Of a stretch of DNA of 64,000 bases, positions 48,270 to 56,615 are shown one piece after another. This stretch comes from an uncultured Dehalococcoidia bacterium (GTDB taxonomy: Bacteria > Chloroflexota > Dehalococcoidia > Tepidiformales > Tepidiformaceae). Numbering within the stretch: position 1 is the stretch's first letter; the number at the start of each line of letters is the position of its first letter. Made by a program: the position numbers and the translations under genes. The notes under the pieces were generated by a model. It saw only the letters and a list, made by a program, of their open reading frames with translations. It was not told where the DNA came from and ran no database searches. Where the stretch lies: contig CALLPC010000014.1 of the NCBI GenBank assembly GCA_938015525.1, positions 1 to 64,000 of the forward strand, written 5' to 3'.

Positions 48270-49108
48270 GCCAGCCCCTCCGCGATCTCCGTAAGCGCCA
48301 GCTCCACCTGCTCCCGCGTTGGCGCCTTCCCGTGGAAGCCCGGGTTGTTCTCCATGAACGAAACCCCCTTCCCCTTCACCGTGTGCGCCACCACCACCCG
48401 GGGCCGCTCATCCGGCCGCTCCGCCTCTGCCAGCGCAGCGTCCACCGCCGCCATATCGTGCCCATCGCATTCGATCACCTTCCAGCCGAATCCCGCGAAC
48501 ATCGCCGGCGGGTTCGTCCGCATGATCTGGTCCGCGAATCCATCGTTCTGGATCCCGTTCCGGTCCACCAGCGCGATCACCCGTTCGCCCAGCCCAAAAT
48601 GCGGGACCGCCATCGCCGCCTCCCACACCTGCCCCTCGTTCAGCTCCCCATCGCCGAGCATCACCCAGCAGCGAAACTCCCGCCCCTCCAGTCGCCCCGC
48701 CAGCGCGTGCCCGATCGCGAACGACAGCCCCTGTCCCAGCGACCCGCCCGACATCTCCACCCCGGGCAGCGCCTTCATCGAAGGGTGCCCCTGCAGCGGG
48801 CTTCCCAGCTTCCGGAACCCCTTCAGCAGCTCCGTCGAAAAGTAGCCCCGCTCGGCCAGCACCGCATAGTAGAACGGCGTCGCGTGCCCTTTCGAAAGGA
48901 TGAACCGGTCACGGTCCGGGTCATCCGGGTTCGCCGGGTCCACCCGCAAGTGGTTCCAGTACAGCGCCACCCCCAGCTCGACCGCCGAAAGCGACCCCCC
49001 CGGGTGCCCGCTCTGAGCCTCGTACACCATCTCCACGATGTGCGCGCGGATGCGCTTCGCGATGGCCTTCAGTTCGTCGATGGAGACCGGGGCAAGGCTC
49101 GTTGGCAT
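48266..49108 (-). CDS. Transketolase, N-terminal (ThDP-binding) subunit
   Basis: The 280-residue product has the N-terminal transketolase motifs: VEMVYEAQSGHPGGSLSAVE, DRFILSKGHATPFYYAVLAE, and the thiamine diphosphate motif MLGDGELNEGQVWEAAMAVP to LVDRNGIQNDG. It pairs with the downstream C-terminal subunit. ATG 49108 was chosen over ATG 49150 because a TATCCT -10 box lies 8 bases upstream. Confidence 0.95.
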   Translation of the reverse strand: MPTSLAPVSIDELKAIAKRIRAHIVEMVYEAQSGHPGGSLSAVELGVALYWNHLRVDPANPDDPDRDRFILSKGHATPFYYAVLAERGYFSTELLKGFRKLGSPLQGHPSMKALPGVEMSGGSLGQGLSFAIGHALAGRLEGREFRCWVMLGDGELNEGQVWEAAMAVPHFGLGERVIALVDRNGIQNDGFADQIMRTNPPAMFAGFGWKVIECDGHDMAAVDAALAEAERPDERPRVVVAHTVKGKGVSFMENNPGFHGKAPTREQVELALTEIAEGLA

Positions 49109-49122
49109 CGCAGGCAAGGATA
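49109..49122 (-). promoter_or_regulatory. Leaderless-type -10 (TATCCT) of the transketolase operon
   Basis: On the minus strand TATCCT (49122-49117) is followed by 8 bases and then ATG 49108, without a ribosome binding site. Confidence 0.5.
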
Positions 49123-49163
49123 CGGCCTCGCCCCCGAACGCGGAACGCACCCCCGGCCCCGGC

Positions 49164-49177
49164 TACAATGCGGAGCC
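49164..49177 (+). promoter_or_regulatory. Leaderless-type -10 (TACAAT) of the VOC gene
   Basis: TACAAT at 49164-49169 is followed by 8 bases and ATG 49178. The GGAG within the spacer ends only 2 bases before ATG, too close to be a good ribosome binding site. Confidence 0.5.
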
Positions 49178-49585
49178 ATGTTCACCCGCATCGCCATCTC
49201 CCAGCTCTACGTCCTCGACCAGGACGCCGCCCTCGACTTCTACGTCGGCAACCTCGGCCTCGAAGTCCGTACCGACGTCGACCTCGGCGTGATGCGCTGG
49301 CTCACTGTCGGCGTCCCCGGCGACCCCCGTGAAATCCTCCTCGAAACGCCCGGCGGCCCCATGATGACCCCGGAGACCGCCGGGATGGTCCGCCGTCTCG
49401 TCCAGTCCGGCGAAGCCGGCGGCTGGCTCATCTTCCACACCGATGACTGCCGCACGACCTACGAAACACTGCTCGCCCGGGGGGTCGAAATGACCCAGGA
49501 GCCCATCGAACGCGACTACGGCATCGATTGCGCCGGCCGCGACCCCTTCGGCAACCACTTCCGCATCACCCAGCCCCGCGCCTGA
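49178..49585 (+). CDS. VOC (glyoxalase/dioxygenase) superfamily protein
   Basis: The 135-residue product has two beta-alpha-beta-beta-beta repeats: ISQLYVLDQDAALDFYVGNL, GLEV, LTVGVPGDPREILLETP, then GWLIFHTDDCRTTYETLLAR, GVEMTQEPIERDYGIDCAGR and DPFGNHFRITQP. The C-terminal pattern is typical of the superfamily. The usual first metal-binding His is Gln (SQ), so metal use is unclear. The substrate is unknown. It stands alone between two promoters of the same leaderless type. Confidence 0.88.
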   Translation: MFTRIAISQLYVLDQDAALDFYVGNLGLEVRTDVDLGVMRWLTVGVPGDPREILLETPGGPMMTPETAGMVRRLVQSGEAGGWLIFHTDDCRTTYETLLARGVEMTQEPIERDYGIDCAGRDPFGNHFRITQPRA

Positions 49586-49607
49586 CCCGGCGCCTCGCCC
49601 GCCGCCG

Positions 49608-49620
49608 TACAATCGGCCCC
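49608..49620 (+). promoter_or_regulatory. Leaderless-type -10 (TACAAT) of the S9 peptidase gene
   Basis: TACAAT at 49608-49613 is followed by CGGCCCC and ATG 49621. No ribosome binding site is present, which makes it one of the clearest examples. Confidence 0.6.
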
Positions 49621-51519
49621 ATGGCACGCGAGCAGCGCATGTTCGGCCTCTGGCCGAGCCCCATCACCCCCGCGGCCCTCGCCGCGGCCCTCCGCCTCAA
49701 TGAGCCTGCCTGGGACACCGACGGCCGCACCCTCGCCTGGGTCGAAGGCCGCTCCGACCGCGGCGTCGTGGTCGCCCGCCACGCCGACGAGCCAGCCACC
49801 CGCGACCTCACCCCGGAAATCTCCGTCCGCGCCTTTGTCGGCTACGGCGGCGGCGATTTCACCCTCAGCCACGGCGCAATCTTCTTCGTCGCCCAGGCCG
49901 ACCAGCGCATCTACCGCCAGGACCTCGCCGGCGGCCCCGCCCGGCCCATCACCCCGCCGTTCGGCGCCGCCTCCTCCCCCGCAGTCTCCCCCGATGGCCG
50001 CTGGCTCGCCTTCGTCCACACGTTCGAAGGCGTCGACTGCATCGCCATCGTCGACACCGAAGGGCAGCACTGGCCCGCTCGCCTCGCCCTCGGGCGCGAC
50101 TTCTACATGCAGCCCGCCTGGCACCCCGACGGCACCCGCCTCGCCTGGGTCGAATGGGACCACCCCAGCATGCCCTGGGACAGCACCGAACTCCGGCTCG
50201 CGACCCTCGACACCTCCGGCCCCCTCCCCCGCATCGCGTCCTCCAGCATCGTCGCCGGCGGCTCCGAAAGCGCTATCTTCCAGCCCCTCTTCACCCGCGA
50301 CGGCGCCGGCCTGCTCTATGTCTCCGACGAAACCGGCTGGGGACACCTCTACCGCCGCGACCTCGCCACCGGCACCACCCGCCAGCTCACGACCGGCGAG
50401 GCCGAGCACGGCACACCCGCCTGGATGCACGGCATGCGCACCTTCGCCGAGCTCCCTTCCGGCACCATCGCGGCCGTCCGCTCGGTCGCTGGCTTCCACC
50501 GCCTCGTCCTGCTGGACTCCGCGGGCGGCGAGCGCGACCTCGAACCGCACCACCTTGGGTACACGTCGTTCTCCGCGCCCGCAGCCTCGCCCGCCGCCGA
50601 GCGGCTCGCCGTCGTCGCGAGCGGCGGCCAGCAGCCCCCGCGCATCCTCGACATCGACCTCGCCGACCCCGCCGCACCCCGCGTCGAAGTCCTCCGCCGC
50701 AGCGACAGCGAACTCGTGCCCGCCGCCGCCCTCTCCGCCCCTCAGCCGGTCACCTGGACCTCGTTCGACGGCGAACCGGCCCACGGCCTCTACTACCCGC
50801 CCGCCAGCGACCGCTTCGAAGGCCGCGGCGCCCCGCCGCTCGTCGTCCTCGTCCACGGCGGCCCCACCAGCCAGGTCACCGCAACCTGGAACCCCCAGGC
50901 CCAGTTCTTCGCCACCCGCGGCTACGCCGTCCTCCTCCCCAACTACCGCGGCTCCACCGGCTACGGACGCGCCTACATGCAGAAGCTCCGCCGCGCCTGG
51001 GGCATCTACGACGTCGAAGACTCCCGCACCGGCGCCCTCGCCCTCGCCGAGCGCGGCCTCGCCGACCCCGGCCGCCTCGTCATCATGGGCGGCTCCGCCG
51101 GCGGCTTCACCGTCCTCCACTCCCTCGTCCAGTACCCCGGCACCTACAAAGCCGCCATCTGCATGTTCGGCGTCGCCAACCAGTTCACCCTCGCCGCCGA
51201 TACCCACAAGTTCGAAGCCCGCTACCTCGATTCGCTCCTCGGCCCCCTCCCCGAAGCCGCAGCCGTCTACCGCGAACGCTCACCCATCTTCCACGCCGAC
51301 CGCATCCGCGACCCCATCGCCGTCTTCCAGGGCGAAATCGACCGCGTCGTCCCCCGCGAACAGAGCGACAGCATCGTCGCCTCACTCCGCGCCCGCGGCG
51401 TCCCCCACGAATACCACGTCTACCCCGGCGAAGGGCACGGCTGGCGCAAATCCGAGACCATCGAGCACTTCTACCGGACCGTCGAGGCCTTCCTCCGCAC
51501 CCACGTCCTCTACGCCTGA
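49621..51519 (+). CDS. S9 family (prolyl oligopeptidase-type) peptidase
   Basis: The 632-residue product has an N-terminal beta-propeller with WD40-like/TolB repeats (SPDGRWLAFVHTFEG, WHPDGTRLAWVEWD, TRDGAGLLYVSDETGWGHLY) and a C-terminal alpha/beta hydrolase. The catalytic triad is visible: Ser in VIMGGSAGGFTVLHSL, Asp in GEIDRVVPREQSD, and His in YPGEGHGWRKSE. It lacks a signal peptide and should cleave short peptides in the cytoplasm (acylaminoacyl-peptidase type S9C). Confidence 0.93.
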   Translation: MAREQRMFGLWPSPITPAALAAALRLNEPAWDTDGRTLAWVEGRSDRGVVVARHADEPATRDLTPEISVRAFVGYGGGDFTLSHGAIFFVAQADQRIYRQDLAGGPARPITPPFGAASSPAVSPDGRWLAFVHTFEGVDCIAIVDTEGQHWPARLALGRDFYMQPAWHPDGTRLAWVEWDHPSMPWDSTELRLATLDTSGPLPRIASSSIVAGGSESAIFQPLFTRDGAGLLYVSDETGWGHLYRRDLATGTTRQLTTGEAEHGTPAWMHGMRTFAELPSGTIAAVRSVAGFHRLVLLDSAGGERDLEPHHLGYTSFSAPAASPAAERLAVVASGGQQPPRILDIDLADPAAPRVEVLRRSDSELVPAAALSAPQPVTWTSFDGEPAHGLYYPPASDRFEGRGAPPLVVLVHGGPTSQVTATWNPQAQFFATRGYAVLLPNYRGSTGYGRAYMQKLRRAWGIYDVEDSRTGALALAERGLADPGRLVIMGGSAGGFTVLHSLVQYPGTYKAAICMFGVANQFTLAADTHKFEARYLDSLLGPLPEAAAVYRERSPIFHADRIRDPIAVFQGEIDRVVPREQSDSIVASLRARGVPHEYHVYPGEGHGWRKSETIEHFYRTVEAFLRTHVLYA

Positions 51520-51542
51520 CGGCCCGGCGCCGCACCGCCCGC

Positions 51543-52094
51543 TCACTCCAGCCAGCGCATCGCCCGCGCCGCCGCCGCACGGTCCCGCGCGCTCTTCTCC
51601 GCCCACCGCGCGAGGAACCCCTCCCCGACCACCCGCTGCGCCGCCCCCCAGCGCAGCGGCGCACCCGACCCCTCCCCCGTCGCCGCTACCGCCACCAGAA
51701 ACGCCGTCGCGTCCCCGAGGTCGAACGCGTCGATGACCCGCCCCGTGACCCACCCCGCTCCCCCGGCGAACACCGGGTCGCCCTCCGGCGTCAGCCAGGT
51801 CTCCAGGTCATCCAGCTTCGGCCCATCCCGGCCGCTCCGCAGCCCCAGCGGCTCCAGCAGCCCCTCCTGCCCCTCCGCCAGCACCGTCACCGCCACCGTC
51901 CCCGCCTCCGTCACCAGCGCGTGCGTGTAGTTCCCCTTCCACAGCACCACCAGCAGCCGCGGCCGCTCCGGCACGATCGAGGCCCCGAACACCGAAAGGC
52001 ACACCTGCGCGTTCGGCCCCGCCCGGCCGTGGCTCCCCACGGCGCACAGCGGCGACCAGAACAGCGACAGTACACTCCCCGCGGGCTGCGTCAC
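51543..52094 (-). CDS. Flavin reductase-like/FMN-binding domain protein
   Basis: The 183-residue product resembles a split-barrel flavin-binding protein: VCLSVFGASIVPERPRLLVV, LWKGNYTHALVTEAGTVAVT, then the WVTGRVIDAFDLGDATAFLV strand. The match is weaker than for the two other flavoproteins in the window. The start GTG 52094 has a TAGGGT -10 box 6 bases upstream. Its G-ended codons agree with it being a real minus-strand gene. Confidence 0.7.
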   Translation of the reverse strand: MTQPAGSVLSLFWSPLCAVGSHGRAGPNAQVCLSVFGASIVPERPRLLVVLWKGNYTHALVTEAGTVAVTVLAEGQEGLLEPLGLRSGRDGPKLDDLETWLTPEGDPVFAGGAGWVTGRVIDAFDLGDATAFLVAVAATGEGSGAPLRWGAAQRVVGEGFLARWAEKSARDRAAAARAMRWLE

Positions 52095-52106
52095 CCCCGC
52101 ACCCTA
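52095..52106 (-). promoter_or_regulatory. Leaderless-type -10 (TAGGGT) of the flavin-binding gene
   Basis: On the minus strand TAGGGT (52106-52101) is followed by GCGGGG and then GTG 52094. Confidence 0.45.
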
Positions 52107-52168
52107 CCGCCCCCGCCATCCGCCCGCAAAATCCGCCCCCGCCCATCGACACAGCCGCTCGCCCCGCA

Positions 52169-52181
52169 CACAATGGCGCCC
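52169..52181 (+). promoter_or_regulatory. Leaderless-type -10 (CACAAT) of the HIT gene
   Basis: CACAAT at 52169-52174 is followed by 7 bases and ATG 52182. It overlaps the other possible start, ATG 52173, and so argues for the shorter form. Confidence 0.45.
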
Positions 52182-52523
52182 ATGCAGGACTGCCTGTTTT
52201 GCCGCATGCACCGGGGCGAGGTCCCGGTCACCAAAATCGCCGAAAACGCCCACGCCTTCGCCATTCGCGATATCAACCCCCGCGCGCCCGTCCACTGCCT
52301 CATCATCCCGAAGACCCACATCGACAACGCCCGCGAGGTCGAGTGGAGCCACGCCGAAACCCTCGCCGGCATGTTCATCCTCGCCAAGGACGTCGCCCGC
52401 ATCGAAGGCGCCTGGGAGCCCGGCTACCGCCTCGCCTTCAACGTCGGCGACGCCGCCGGCATGACCATCCACCACCTCCACATGCACCTCCTCGCCGGCC
52501 GCCGCCTCGGCCCGGAAGGTTGA
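52182..52523 (+). CDS. HIT family hydrolase
   Basis: The 113-residue product has the HIT fold: DCLFCRMHRGEVPVTKIAEN, AFAIRDINPRAPVHCLIIPK, THIDNAREV, and the histidine triad in IHHLHMHLLAGRRL (HxHxHxx). The CLFC pair is found in Hint-type proteins that bind zinc. It hydrolyses nucleoside phosphoramidates or adenylates. The downstream HD gene begins 23 bases later, so both may be involved in nucleotide clean-up. Confidence 0.93.
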   Translation: MQDCLFCRMHRGEVPVTKIAENAHAFAIRDINPRAPVHCLIIPKTHIDNAREVEWSHAETLAGMFILAKDVARIEGAWEPGYRLAFNVGDAAGMTIHHLHMHLLAGRRLGPEG

Positions 52524-52546
52524 CCCCGCCGGCGCCGCCCCCGCGC

Positions 52547-53197
52547 ATGACCTCCATCGCCGCCCAGCTCGCCGCCGTCCGCGCCGAATACGAACGCCTC
52601 CCCGACGGCCTCCGCCAGCACGTCGAGCGCGTCGCCGCCGAAGCCCGCGACCTCGCCCTCCGCTGGGACCTCGACCCCGCCCGCGTCGAGCTCGCCGCCT
52701 GGGGCCACGACCTCTTCCGGGCCCATCCGCCCGCCGAACAGCTCCGCCTCGCCGAGGAAGCCGGCATCCCCATCACCGACGTCGACCGCCGCGAGCCCGT
52801 CCTCCTCCACGGCCCCATCGCCGCCGTCGTCCTCCGCGAACGCTTCCGCGTCACCGATGACGAGGCCCTCGCTGCCGTCCGCGACCACACCCTCGGCGCC
52901 CCCGAGATGCCCCTCATCGCCAAGGTCATCCTCCTCGCCGACAAATTCGAACCCCGCAAGCGGAAGCGCGACCCGGTCCTCCGCCAGCTCCGCCGCCTCG
53001 CCCGCCGCGACCTCGACACCGCCCTCCTCTGCTGGGCCGACTGGAAATGGGTCCAGGAGCGCACCCACGGCTGGGCCAGCCACCCCGCCCACTGGGCCGC
53101 CCGCACCCGCTGGGTCCGTGAGCACCGCCTCGACCGCGCCATGCCGCCCATCCTCCCCCTCGACCCCGCCGACCCGGACTTCCCGCCGGCCGAATAG
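52547..53197 (+). CDS. HD-domain phosphohydrolase (YqeK-like)
   Basis: The 216-residue product has HD-superfamily motifs in order: LRQHVERVAAEARDLALRW, WGHDLFRAH, LLHGPIAAVVLRERF, and VRDHTLGAPEMPLIAKVILLADKFEP (terminal Asp). The order matches YqeK, which hydrolyses diadenosine tetraphosphate symmetrically. Proximity to a HIT protein, another dinucleotide hydrolase, supports nucleotide second-messenger turnover. The C-terminal 65 residues (RDLDTALLCWADWKWVQERT) extend past the usual domain. Confidence 0.8.
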   Translation: MTSIAAQLAAVRAEYERLPDGLRQHVERVAAEARDLALRWDLDPARVELAAWGHDLFRAHPPAEQLRLAEEAGIPITDVDRREPVLLHGPIAAVVLRERFRVTDDEALAAVRDHTLGAPEMPLIAKVILLADKFEPRKRKRDPVLRQLRRLARRDLDTALLCWADWKWVQERTHGWASHPAHWAARTRWVREHRLDRAMPPILPLDPADPDFPPAE

Positions 53198-53227
53198 CCC
53201 TCACCTCACGCCAGGATCAGGGTTTTC

Positions 53228-53279
53228 TCCCGACACTTCACGGGAACGTCACCCCCGCATCGGTAACTCCCCGATGCGG
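53228..53279 (+). promoter_or_regulatory. Two tandem hairpins in the leader of the flagellar operon
   Basis: TCCCG-N8-CGGGA (53228-53245) is followed by CCGCATCGG-N7-CCGATGCGG (53255-53279), a perfect 9-bp stem. Both lie between the HD gene and fliF. A TACCTT hexamer at about 53301 could be the fliF -10, in which case the hairpins are upstream of the transcript and may terminate the HD gene. If transcription starts earlier they form a structured leader. Confidence 0.4.
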
Positions 53280-53329
53280 ACCCTCCCGCCCCATCGCTAC
53301 CTTCGGAGCACTACCGCCCGGAGTACCGC

Positions 53330-54907
53330 ATGGGGAACCTCCAATCCTCACCGCTCGGCCCATGGCTCGAACGCTGGAACAGCCTCCCCCGCACCCGCCA
53401 GCTCATGCTCGCCGCCGTCGGCATCGGCGGCCTCGTCCTCATCTGGGCGCTTTTCCTCTCCTCCTCCAGCCCGAAGATGGTCACCGCCTACTCCGGCCTC
53501 GCCCCCGAGGACAGCGCGGCCATGGCCGACGAGCTCGAATCCCTCCGCATCCCCTACGAACTCCGCGCCGGCGGGTCCGCCATCGCCGTCCCCGCCAACA
53601 AGGTCGCCGAGGTCCGCATCAAACTCGCCCAGGCCGGCCTCCCCTCCGGCGGCGCCGTCGGACTCGAAATCTTCGATAAGACCAACTTCGGCGCCACCGA
53701 TTTCGTCCAGCAGGTCAACTTCCGCCGCGGCCTCGAAGGCGAGCTCGCCCGCTCCATCAACACCCTCGATGCCGTCAAGGCCTCCCGCGTCCACATCTCC
53801 ATCCCGAAGCAGGCCGTCTTCAAAGAAGACCAGCACGAGGCCACCGCCAGCGTCCTCCTCCAGCTCCGGCCCGGCACCCGCCTCACCGACGAGCAGGTCA
53901 AAGGCATCACCAACCTCGTCGCCAACTCCGTCGAGGGCCTCAGCGAGAAGGGCATCACCATCATCGACGACTCCGGCCGCGTCCTCTTCGATGGCGCCGC
54001 CTTCGGCGGCTCCTTCTCCGCCGGCGCTACCGCCTCCCAGCTCGAACTCCAGCGCCAGTACGAGCTCGCCCTCCAGCGCGACGTCGCCGATGTCCTCGCC
54101 CGCATCGTCGGCCCCGGTCGCTCCGCCGTCACCATCCGGGCCAGCCTCAACTTCGACCAGGTGACCCAGGTCAAAGACGAATACGGCACTCCCCAGCAGG
54201 TCGTGCCGCGCTCGCAGTCCACCGTCGAAGAAACCTTCACCGGAACCAATCTCAACGTCGGCAACGTCCCCGGCACCGGCGCCAACGGCGGGACCGGCGG
54301 CGGCGCCAACACCACCGCCAACGGCAACTCCCAGTACTCCCGCACCGAAACCACCACCAACAACGAAGTCCCGAAGACCTCCTCCACCACCATCCAGGCC
54401 CCCGGCAAGCTCCAGCGCCTGAGCGTCTCCGTCGTCCTCGACGAAAGCGTCACCGCCGCCCAGGAAGCCGCCATCACCAGCGCCGTCGCCGCCGCCGTCG
54501 GCCTCGACCAGGTCCGCGGGGACATCCTCAGCGTCACCCGCCTCCCCTTCGACGAGAGCGCCCGCGCCGACCTCATCGGCGAAACGCCCGGCGGCCTCGC
54601 CGTCTACTTCGAGTACCTCAAACTCCTCATCCCCATCCTCGCCGTCATCCTCGCCTTCATCCTCGTCATGCTCCTCCTCCGCTCCCTCTCGAAGCGCCAG
54701 CCCCGGCTGCCCGCGCCCGTCACGCCCCCGGCCCTCCCGGCAGGCGCCGCCGCTGCCCTCGCCGCCCTCCCCACCGCAGCCCCGCAGGAGGGCCTGCCGG
54801 TCCTCGAATCGCCCCCCGACCCCCACGAAGAGCGCGTCCTCCGCCTCGCCGAGGCCAACCCCCGCGCCGTCGCCGACGTCGTCCAAACCTGGATGAGGGA
54901 AGAGTAG
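53330..54907 (+). CDS. fliF: Flagellar MS-ring protein FliF
   Basis: The 525-residue membrane protein has an N-terminal helix (QLMLAAVGIGGLVLIWALFL), the YscJ/FliF domain with YSGLAPEDSAAMADELESLR and IPYELRAGGSAIAVPANKV, the FDKTNFGATDFVQQVNFRRG block, ARSINTLDAVKASRVHISIP, the FliF C-domain with a glycine/asparagine-rich insert near residues 305-345, and a C-terminal helix (LLIPILAVILAFILVMLLLR). It ends in the FliG-binding tail ADVVQTWMREE. It forms the ring that anchors the rotor and export gate. A CCGGAG-containing region precedes ATG 53330. It is the first gene of the flagellar operon. Confidence 0.97.
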   Translation: MGNLQSSPLGPWLERWNSLPRTRQLMLAAVGIGGLVLIWALFLSSSSPKMVTAYSGLAPEDSAAMADELESLRIPYELRAGGSAIAVPANKVAEVRIKLAQAGLPSGGAVGLEIFDKTNFGATDFVQQVNFRRGLEGELARSINTLDAVKASRVHISIPKQAVFKEDQHEATASVLLQLRPGTRLTDEQVKGITNLVANSVEGLSEKGITIIDDSGRVLFDGAAFGGSFSAGATASQLELQRQYELALQRDVADVLARIVGPGRSAVTIRASLNFDQVTQVKDEYGTPQQVVPRSQSTVEETFTGTNLNVGNVPGTGANGGTGGGANTTANGNSQYSRTETTTNNEVPKTSSTTIQAPGKLQRLSVSVVLDESVTAAQEAAITSAVAAAVGLDQVRGDILSVTRLPFDESARADLIGETPGGLAVYFEYLKLLIPILAVILAFILVMLLLRSLSKRQPRLPAPVTPPALPAGAAAALAALPTAAPQEGLPVLESPPDPHEERVLRLAEANPRAVADVVQTWMREE

Positions 54908-54913
54908 CGGGCC

Positions 54914-55933
54914 ATGGTCGCCAAGGACGAGAAGCTCAAGGGCCGCCGCAAAGCCGCAGCGCTCCTCATCACCCTTGGAAAAGAGCGCTCCGCTGAGGTC
55001 CTCCGCCATCTCTCCGACGAAGACATCGAGCGCCTTACCTGGGAGATCTCCGCCATGGGCGAGCTCCTTCCCGAACAGCGCAAAGAAGTCATCGAAGAGT
55101 TCGAAGAAGCCGCCCTCGCCCGCAACGTCATCTCCCTTGGCGGCCTCGACTACGCCGAAGAGCTCCTCCGCCTCGCGCTCGGCGAAGAAAAAGCCGCCGA
55201 GCTCATCGAGCGCCTCTCCGCCACCTCCCCTACCGTCCCCTTCGGCTTCCTCCGTCATCTCAATGTCCAGCAGCTCGTCAACTTCCTCGCCCAGGAGCAC
55301 CCCCAGACCATCGCCCTCCTCACCTCCTTCCTCCAGCCCGATAAGGCCGCCCAGGTCCTCGCCGGCCTCGAGCCCGAGCTCGCAGCCGACGTCGCCCGCC
55401 GCATCGCCCTCATGGACCGCGCCAACCCCGAAATCGTCAACGAAGTCGAAGCCGTCCTCCGCCGCAAACTCAGCGCCGTCCTCCAGCCCTCCCGCCAGGC
55501 CCAGTCCGTCGGCGGCATCGAAGTCCTCGTCCAGGTCCTCAAGCAGTCCTCCCGCATGACCGAGAAGACCATCATCGAGGCCCTCGAAGAGAACGAACCC
55601 GAACTCGCCGAGCAGATCAAAAAGCGCATGTTCGTCTTCGAGAACATCGCCACCCTCGATGACCGCTCCATCCAGCGCATCCTCCGCGAAGTCGAAGTCC
55701 GCGACCTCGCCCTCGCCCTCAAGGCCACCTCCGACGCCGTCAAGGAGTGCATCCTCCGCAACATGTCCCAGCGCGCCGCCCAGATGCTCCGCGAGGACAT
55801 GGAAGCCTCCGGTCCCGTCCGGCTCCGCCAGGTCGAAGAGGCTCAGCAGCGCATCGTCGAAGTCATCCGCCGGCTTGACGAAGCCGAGGAGATCGTGATC
55901 TCCCGCGGAGGTGACGATGAGCTGGTCGGCTAG
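54914..55933 (+). CDS. fliG: Flagellar motor switch protein FliG
   Basis: The 339-residue product covers all three FliG domains: the N-terminal FliF-binding region (GRRKAAALLITLGKERSAEV), the middle domain with the EHPQ motif (LAQEHPQTIALLTSFLQPDK), and the C-terminal domain with the charged helix DRSIQRILREVEVRDLALAL that contacts MotA. It turns the proton or sodium flow of the stator into torque. It starts 6 bases after fliF and overlaps fliH. Confidence 0.97.
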   Translation: MVAKDEKLKGRRKAAALLITLGKERSAEVLRHLSDEDIERLTWEISAMGELLPEQRKEVIEEFEEAALARNVISLGGLDYAEELLRLALGEEKAAELIERLSATSPTVPFGFLRHLNVQQLVNFLAQEHPQTIALLTSFLQPDKAAQVLAGLEPELAADVARRIALMDRANPEIVNEVEAVLRRKLSAVLQPSRQAQSVGGIEVLVQVLKQSSRMTEKTIIEALEENEPELAEQIKKRMFVFENIATLDDRSIQRILREVEVRDLALALKATSDAVKECILRNMSQRAAQMLREDMEASGPVRLRQVEEAQQRIVEVIRRLDEAEEIVISRGGDDELVG

Positions 55934-56615
55934 GCCCCCCCGCGTCATCCGCTCCGCCCGCGCGCGTGCCGAGAACGACGTCTTCGTCATCGGCGCCAGC
56001 TCCCCCGCCGTGCCGCTCGATGCCCCGGTCGCCACCGCCGCAGAGGTCATCGCCGCCGCCGAGGCCCGCGCCGCCGAGATTCTCGCCGCCGCCGAAGCTG
56101 AAGCGGCACGGATCAGGGGCGCTGCCGCCGCAGAAGTCGCAGCTGCCGCCGCCTCCGCCGCCGACCGGGGCTACCGCGAGGGGCAGGCCCGCGCCGAGGC
56201 AGAGGCCCTCCAGCTCCTCGAACTCCTCCGCGCCGCCGCCCGCGAGGGCGTCGCCATCCGCGACCAGGTCGCCGCCTCCGCCGCTCCCCTCCTCGCCGAA
56301 GCCGTCATCCTTGCCGCCCGCCGCATCGTCGGCAGCGCCTACCAGGCCGACCCGGCCCTCACGGCCGCAGCCTGCGAAGAAGCCGTCCGCGCCGCCGCCG
56401 GCCAGGAGCTCCTCAGCATCCGCGTCAACCCCGCCGTCGAAGCCGACGTCACCGCCGCCCTCGGCGACCTCGGCGCCTACGTCCGCCCCGATGCCGCCAT
56501 CGAAGTCGGCGGCTGCATCATCGACCTCCGCAGCGGCACCATCGACGCCACCCTCGATGCCCGCCTCAGCCTCGCCGAGCTCGTCATCCGCCGCGCTGCC
56601 GGTGACCGGCCATGA
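55917..56615 (+). CDS. fliH: Flagellar assembly protein FliH
   Basis: The 232-residue product has the FliH pattern: an alanine-rich coiled coil (about residues 40-100, with EARAAEILAAAEAEAARIRG), GYREGQARAEAEALQLLELL, and a C-terminal domain with SIRVNPAVEADVTAALGDL and DAAIEVGGCIIDLRSGTIDA. It binds and restrains the FliI ATPase at the export gate. ATG 55917 fits a GCGGAGG ribosome binding site; GTG 55911 is possible. The gene overlaps fliG and fliI. Confidence 0.92.
   Translation: MSWSARPPRVIRSARARAENDVFVIGASSPAVPLDAPVATAAEVIAAAEARAAEILAAAEAEAARIRGAAAAEVAAAAASAADRGYREGQARAEAEALQLLELLRAAAREGVAIRDQVAASAAPLLAEAVILAARRIVGSAYQADPALTAAACEEAVRAAAGQELLSIRVNPAVEADVTAALGDLGAYVRPDAAIEVGGCIIDLRSGTIDATLDARLSLAELVIRRAAGDRP

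Noticed and set aside
48254-49177. Long plus-strand frame opposite the transketolase N-terminal subunit
   Set aside because: It is an arginine/histidine/proline-rich shadow of the minus-strand gene. The real plus-strand VOC gene begins at ATG 49178 after a -10 box.
53348-56050. A 900-codon open frame on the minus strand opposite fliF and fliG
   Set aside because: It is the mirror image of C-ended codons in real flagellar genes. Its translation is a monotonous D/E/G/A mix without any domain. Many similar long antisense frames exist across the window for the same reason.
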